Source of the DNA: Algoriphagus sp.
GTDB lineage: Bacteria; Bacteroidota; Bacteroidia; Cytophagales; Cyclobacteriaceae
Direction: 5' to 3'
DNA: 64,000 nt
NCBI RefSeq assembly: GCF_030694375.1
Contig: NZ_JAUXYL010000023.1
Span: 186,001 to 250,000 of the forward strand
The notes beneath the pieces were generated by a model that ran no database searches, was not told the origin of the DNA, and was given only the letters and a program-made list of their open reading frames with translations. Below are positions 61,733-64,000 of this stretch, piece by piece. Every line of letters begins with the position of its first letter. Positions within the stretch are counted from its first letter, which is position 1. The position numbers and the translations under genes were made by a program.

Positions 61733-63084
61733 TGAAGCAAATCTTTTTGATTTCATTCCTCATTTTTGGTTTCTATAATTCCGGATTTGCGCAGGAGAAA
61801 AAAGTGGAACTTAGTGTCAATCCGGATATCCATTTCCGATCGTTTTGGATGAATACAAATTATCCCAAAAATGATTTTAAGGAGGATTATGCTTTAGGAA
61901 TGACCCTTAATCTCGGGGCTATTATTAAATATCAGGAAAATTGGAAGCTTCATGTTGGTTTTCGCTCTTTTGCAAATGTGGCAAGTTCAGAAATTTGGGA
62001 ACTAGATCAGGCTACAGGCCAAGGAAATCGGTATGAAACAGGGCTTTTCGATCTTCTTGATACCAGAAGTCGATTTTTCGGCAAACTGGAGACCTTATCA
62101 CTGGAGTTTTCGAAAGAAAAATTTGGAATAAAGGCAGGTCGAATGGAGATCAATTCGGATTGGATTAACGCTCAAGATGGGAGATTGTCTCCTACCGCAG
62201 TAGAGGGGGTTAATGCTTGGATTGCGCCGGATAAGGACTGGAAATTTTCTCTTTGGGGGATTGGCAGAATAAGTATTCGAGGAAGCAGCGAATGGCTTTC
62301 AGTGGGAGAGACAGTCGGCATTTATCCAGTGGGGAGGACTGTGTCCGGAAGACCTGCCCAATACTTTGGGAATACTTCAAGCGACTGGTTGGGTATCTGG
62401 GAAATAGATCGAAAAATGGCTTCAGACTCCAAAATCCACTTTTCAAATACCATTGCCCAAAATCTCTTTTCCACCTATTGGCTTTCTTTTGAAAAAAACC
62501 GAAAAATTGAATCAGGTATAGTGATAATGGGGCTGCAAAGTGGATTTCAACATGGAATCGGAGAAGGTGGCAATCCCAATCCAGATCTTAAATACAAAGA
62601 GGCGGATGATATAAATTACGCGCTTTCAGGAAGAATAGGGTGGAAAAACATGAAATGGACTACGCATTTGAATTATACGCATGTAGGGGGTGAGGGGCGC
62701 TGGCTTAGTCCAAGAGAATGGGGGAAAGATGCTTGGTATACTTTTATTCCAAGGGAGCGGAATGAGGGCTTTGAATCTGTAAATGCAGTGGTAGCTTATG
62801 GAGAGTATCGTTTTCAGAAACCACAGGTTACCCTTTATGGACATTTAGGTTTTCATTGGCTTTCTAAAACTGAGGACGCATTTGCCAACAAATACAATTT
62901 CCCAAGTTATCGACAGGTAAACCTCGGAGTGAAATTTCAAGCTAAAAAGGTTACAAACCTGGACTTTCATTTTATTTTGGTGAGAAAAGAGCCCTTGACT
63001 TCTAGTGACTTAAGTCCAAATCAAATTTATAACAAGGTTGAATTATTGCATTTTAATGGGATAATTAACTGGAGGTGGAATTAA
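61732..63084 (+). CDS. OprD-like outer-membrane porin, paralog of the 55682 gene
   Basis: 450 residues, signal peptide (1-20, GFAQ), strand pattern of an outer-membrane barrel and an aromatic C-terminal end (INWRWN). It shares motif blocks with the first porin (see 55682). The start overlaps the tsdA stop, so porin and cytochrome are made together, arguing that this channel serves thiosulfate or tetrathionate traffic. Confidence 0.75.
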   Translation: MKQIFLISFLIFGFYNSGFAQEKKVELSVNPDIHFRSFWMNTNYPKNDFKEDYALGMTLNLGAIIKYQENWKLHVGFRSFANVASSEIWELDQATGQGNRYETGLFDLLDTRSRFFGKLETLSLEFSKEKFGIKAGRMEINSDWINAQDGRLSPTAVEGVNAWIAPDKDWKFSLWGIGRISIRGSSEWLSVGETVGIYPVGRTVSGRPAQYFGNTSSDWLGIWEIDRKMASDSKIHFSNTIAQNLFSTYWLSFEKNRKIESGIVIMGLQSGFQHGIGEGGNPNPDLKYKEADDINYALSGRIGWKNMKWTTHLNYTHVGGEGRWLSPREWGKDAWYTFIPRERNEGFESVNAVVAYGEYRFQKPQVTLYGHLGFHWLSKTEDAFANKYNFPSYRQVNLGVKFQAKKVTNLDFHFILVRKEPLTSSDLSPNQIYNKVELLHFNGIINWRWN

Positions 63085-63348
63085 TAAATCATGGCCTGAT
63101 TAGGAATATTGAATCCGAATCCCCACCTTTGAGGAATCGAAGAAATGTTTTCGATACTTGGTGACAAGTCAGCATCGGTGATACACCTGCTTAAGTAGTA
63201 AATCAAGAGTTCTCCATTACAGGTTTTAATTCTTCTTATTCTACTTTTTTAATTCATAAAATAACCTTATGTTGTTTACAGAATTAAAACCTGCAGTTTA
63301 CAATCTTTACGAGAACCCTAGATTTTATTAACCCTAAATAATTTTATT
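63085..63348. other. Intergenic region upstream of the desaturase
   Basis: 264 bases without a gene. A 14-bp inverted repeat, CAGGTTTTAATTCT (63220-63233) and AGAATTAAAACCTG (63280-63293), encloses a 46-base spacer. No -7 box matching TAnnTTTG was found near the desaturase start. Confidence 0.45.
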
Positions 63349-64000
63349 ATTAAGACTATTCGATTTTCGGAATCAGAGCTATCTGATTTCTCAATTGCGC
63401 TTAAAAGTAGAGTCAATAACTACTTCAAATCTACCCAACAGTCCAAGTTTGCGAACAGAGAAATGATCATCAAGACTGTGGTCATGGTGTCTCTTTATTT
63501 CGTGCCTATTATTTTATTAGCCACAGGAGTAGCGACTCAGACCTGGCATTTATTCGCTTGCTATATCCTCAGTGGTTTTGGAATGGCAGGAATCGGAATG
63601 GGTGTCATGCATGATGCAATCCACGGTTCGTTTTCCAAAAACCCTACGGTAAACAAACTACTCGGCTATACCCTTAACATGGTAGGAGCCAATGCTACTG
63701 TTTGGAAACTGCAACACAATGTACTTCATCATTCCTACACGAATATTTCAGAAGGTGATGATGATATTAATGCGCCATTCTTTCTCAGATTCTCTCCAAA
63801 CGCTAAGAAAAACGCGCTACACCCCTACCAGCACTGGTATACTTGGTTTTTCTACGGTTTGTCTACGGTATCTTGGGTGACATCTAAAGACTTTATCCGC
63901 TTCACAAGATATTATAATATGGGTCTTATGAAAGGCAAAAATGTCTACAGAAACTCGATATTGAAGATATTAGCTTGGAAATTAGTATACTTTGCTTTCA
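63349..64000 (+). CDS. Membrane fatty-acid/acyl-lipid desaturase (partial, runs off the window)
   Basis: 217 codons present; the 3' end is missing. Hydrophobic segments (about 40-60, 65-85) and His boxes HDAIHGS (near 89-95) and HNVLHH (near 124-129) mark the di-iron desaturase family; the third His box lies beyond the edge. The natural N-terminus KTIRFSESELSDF is preceded by ATT (63349-63351), not ATG, and the next in-frame ATG (63463) would delete 38 residues including conserved-looking sequence. I take ATT as the probable start, with a stop 27 bases further upstream. Members desaturate membrane or carotenoid-linked acyl chains. Confidence 0.8.
   Translation, partial: MKTIRFSESELSDFSIALKSRVNNYFKSTQQSKFANREMIIKTVVMVSLYFVPIILLATGVATQTWHLFACYILSGFGMAGIGMGVMHDAIHGSFSKNPTVNKLLGYTLNMVGANATVWKLQHNVLHHSYTNISEGDDDINAPFFLRFSPNAKKNALHPYQHWYTWFFYGLSTVSWVTSKDFIRFTRYYNMGLMKGKNVYRNSILKILAWKLVYFAF

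Overview
The window looks like a chromosomal segment of a gliding or T9SS-bearing Bacteroidota bacterium, most probably a Cyclobacteriaceae member (Algoriphagus-like; inferred, no search was run). The pointers are a GldH lipoprotein next to a RicT/PSP1 gene, a T9SS type A sorting domain, GWxTD, GSCFA, BACON, DUF2723 and DUF4402 proteins, Bacteroidota-type promoters (-7 box TAnnTTTG), weak Shine-Dalgarno use, and dispersed intergenic repeats. There is no sign of a phage, an IS element or a CRISPR array.

Layout. 1-9.1 kb: a HipBA toxin-antitoxin pair with two matching operators, an ElyC/YdcF-like protein, a large FAD/Fe-S dehydrogenase, a BACON lipoprotein and a VapBC-type pair. 9.3-24.7 kb: housekeeping genes (PriA, a DUF255 thioredoxin-fold protein, a GSCFA protein, an ECF sigma factor with a membrane partner, a VOC/DUF1801 pair, an S9 peptidase, a PBP4-type carboxypeptidase, and the membrane pyrophosphatase HppA). 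24.8-35.9 kb: a seven-gene minus-strand operon coding for a 1722-residue T9SS-sorted repeat protein, four small secreted subunits (two of DUF4402 type), a PapD-like chaperone and an usher-like outer-membrane protein. I read this as a chaperone-usher type surface-fibre system in a Bacteroidota genome, and it is the main candidate for an undescribed system.

36-38.1 kb: a DUF4174 protein, two tRNA genes (Pro-GGG and Ser-GCT) and two small Cys-containing proteins whose promoters share an 18-bp palindrome ATACCC-N6-GGGTAT. 38.3-53.5 kb: a PAS protein with a bare DHp-like end, GldH, RicT, PurD, RecQ, KdsD, ManC, RlmB, a GWxTD protein, a methyltransferase and a DUF2723 membrane protein.

53.5-63.1 kb: a reduced-sulfur cluster. 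It holds thioredoxin, a CstB-like persulfide dioxygenase-rhodanese, two paralogous OprD-like porins, a split YeeE/YedE transporter and a TsdA-like dihaem cytochrome. Four Crp-type dyads (TGTGA-N6-TCACA and variants) precede its transcription units, three at almost the same distance from a -7 box, and a second conserved leader element sits before the dioxygenase and the second YeeE/YedE gene. Likely flow: thiosulfate or persulfide enters through the porins and YeeE/YedE, sulfane sulfur is oxidised by the CstB-like enzyme, and thiosulfate is oxidised to tetrathionate by TsdA. The window ends inside a fatty-acid desaturase gene that seems to start with ATT.
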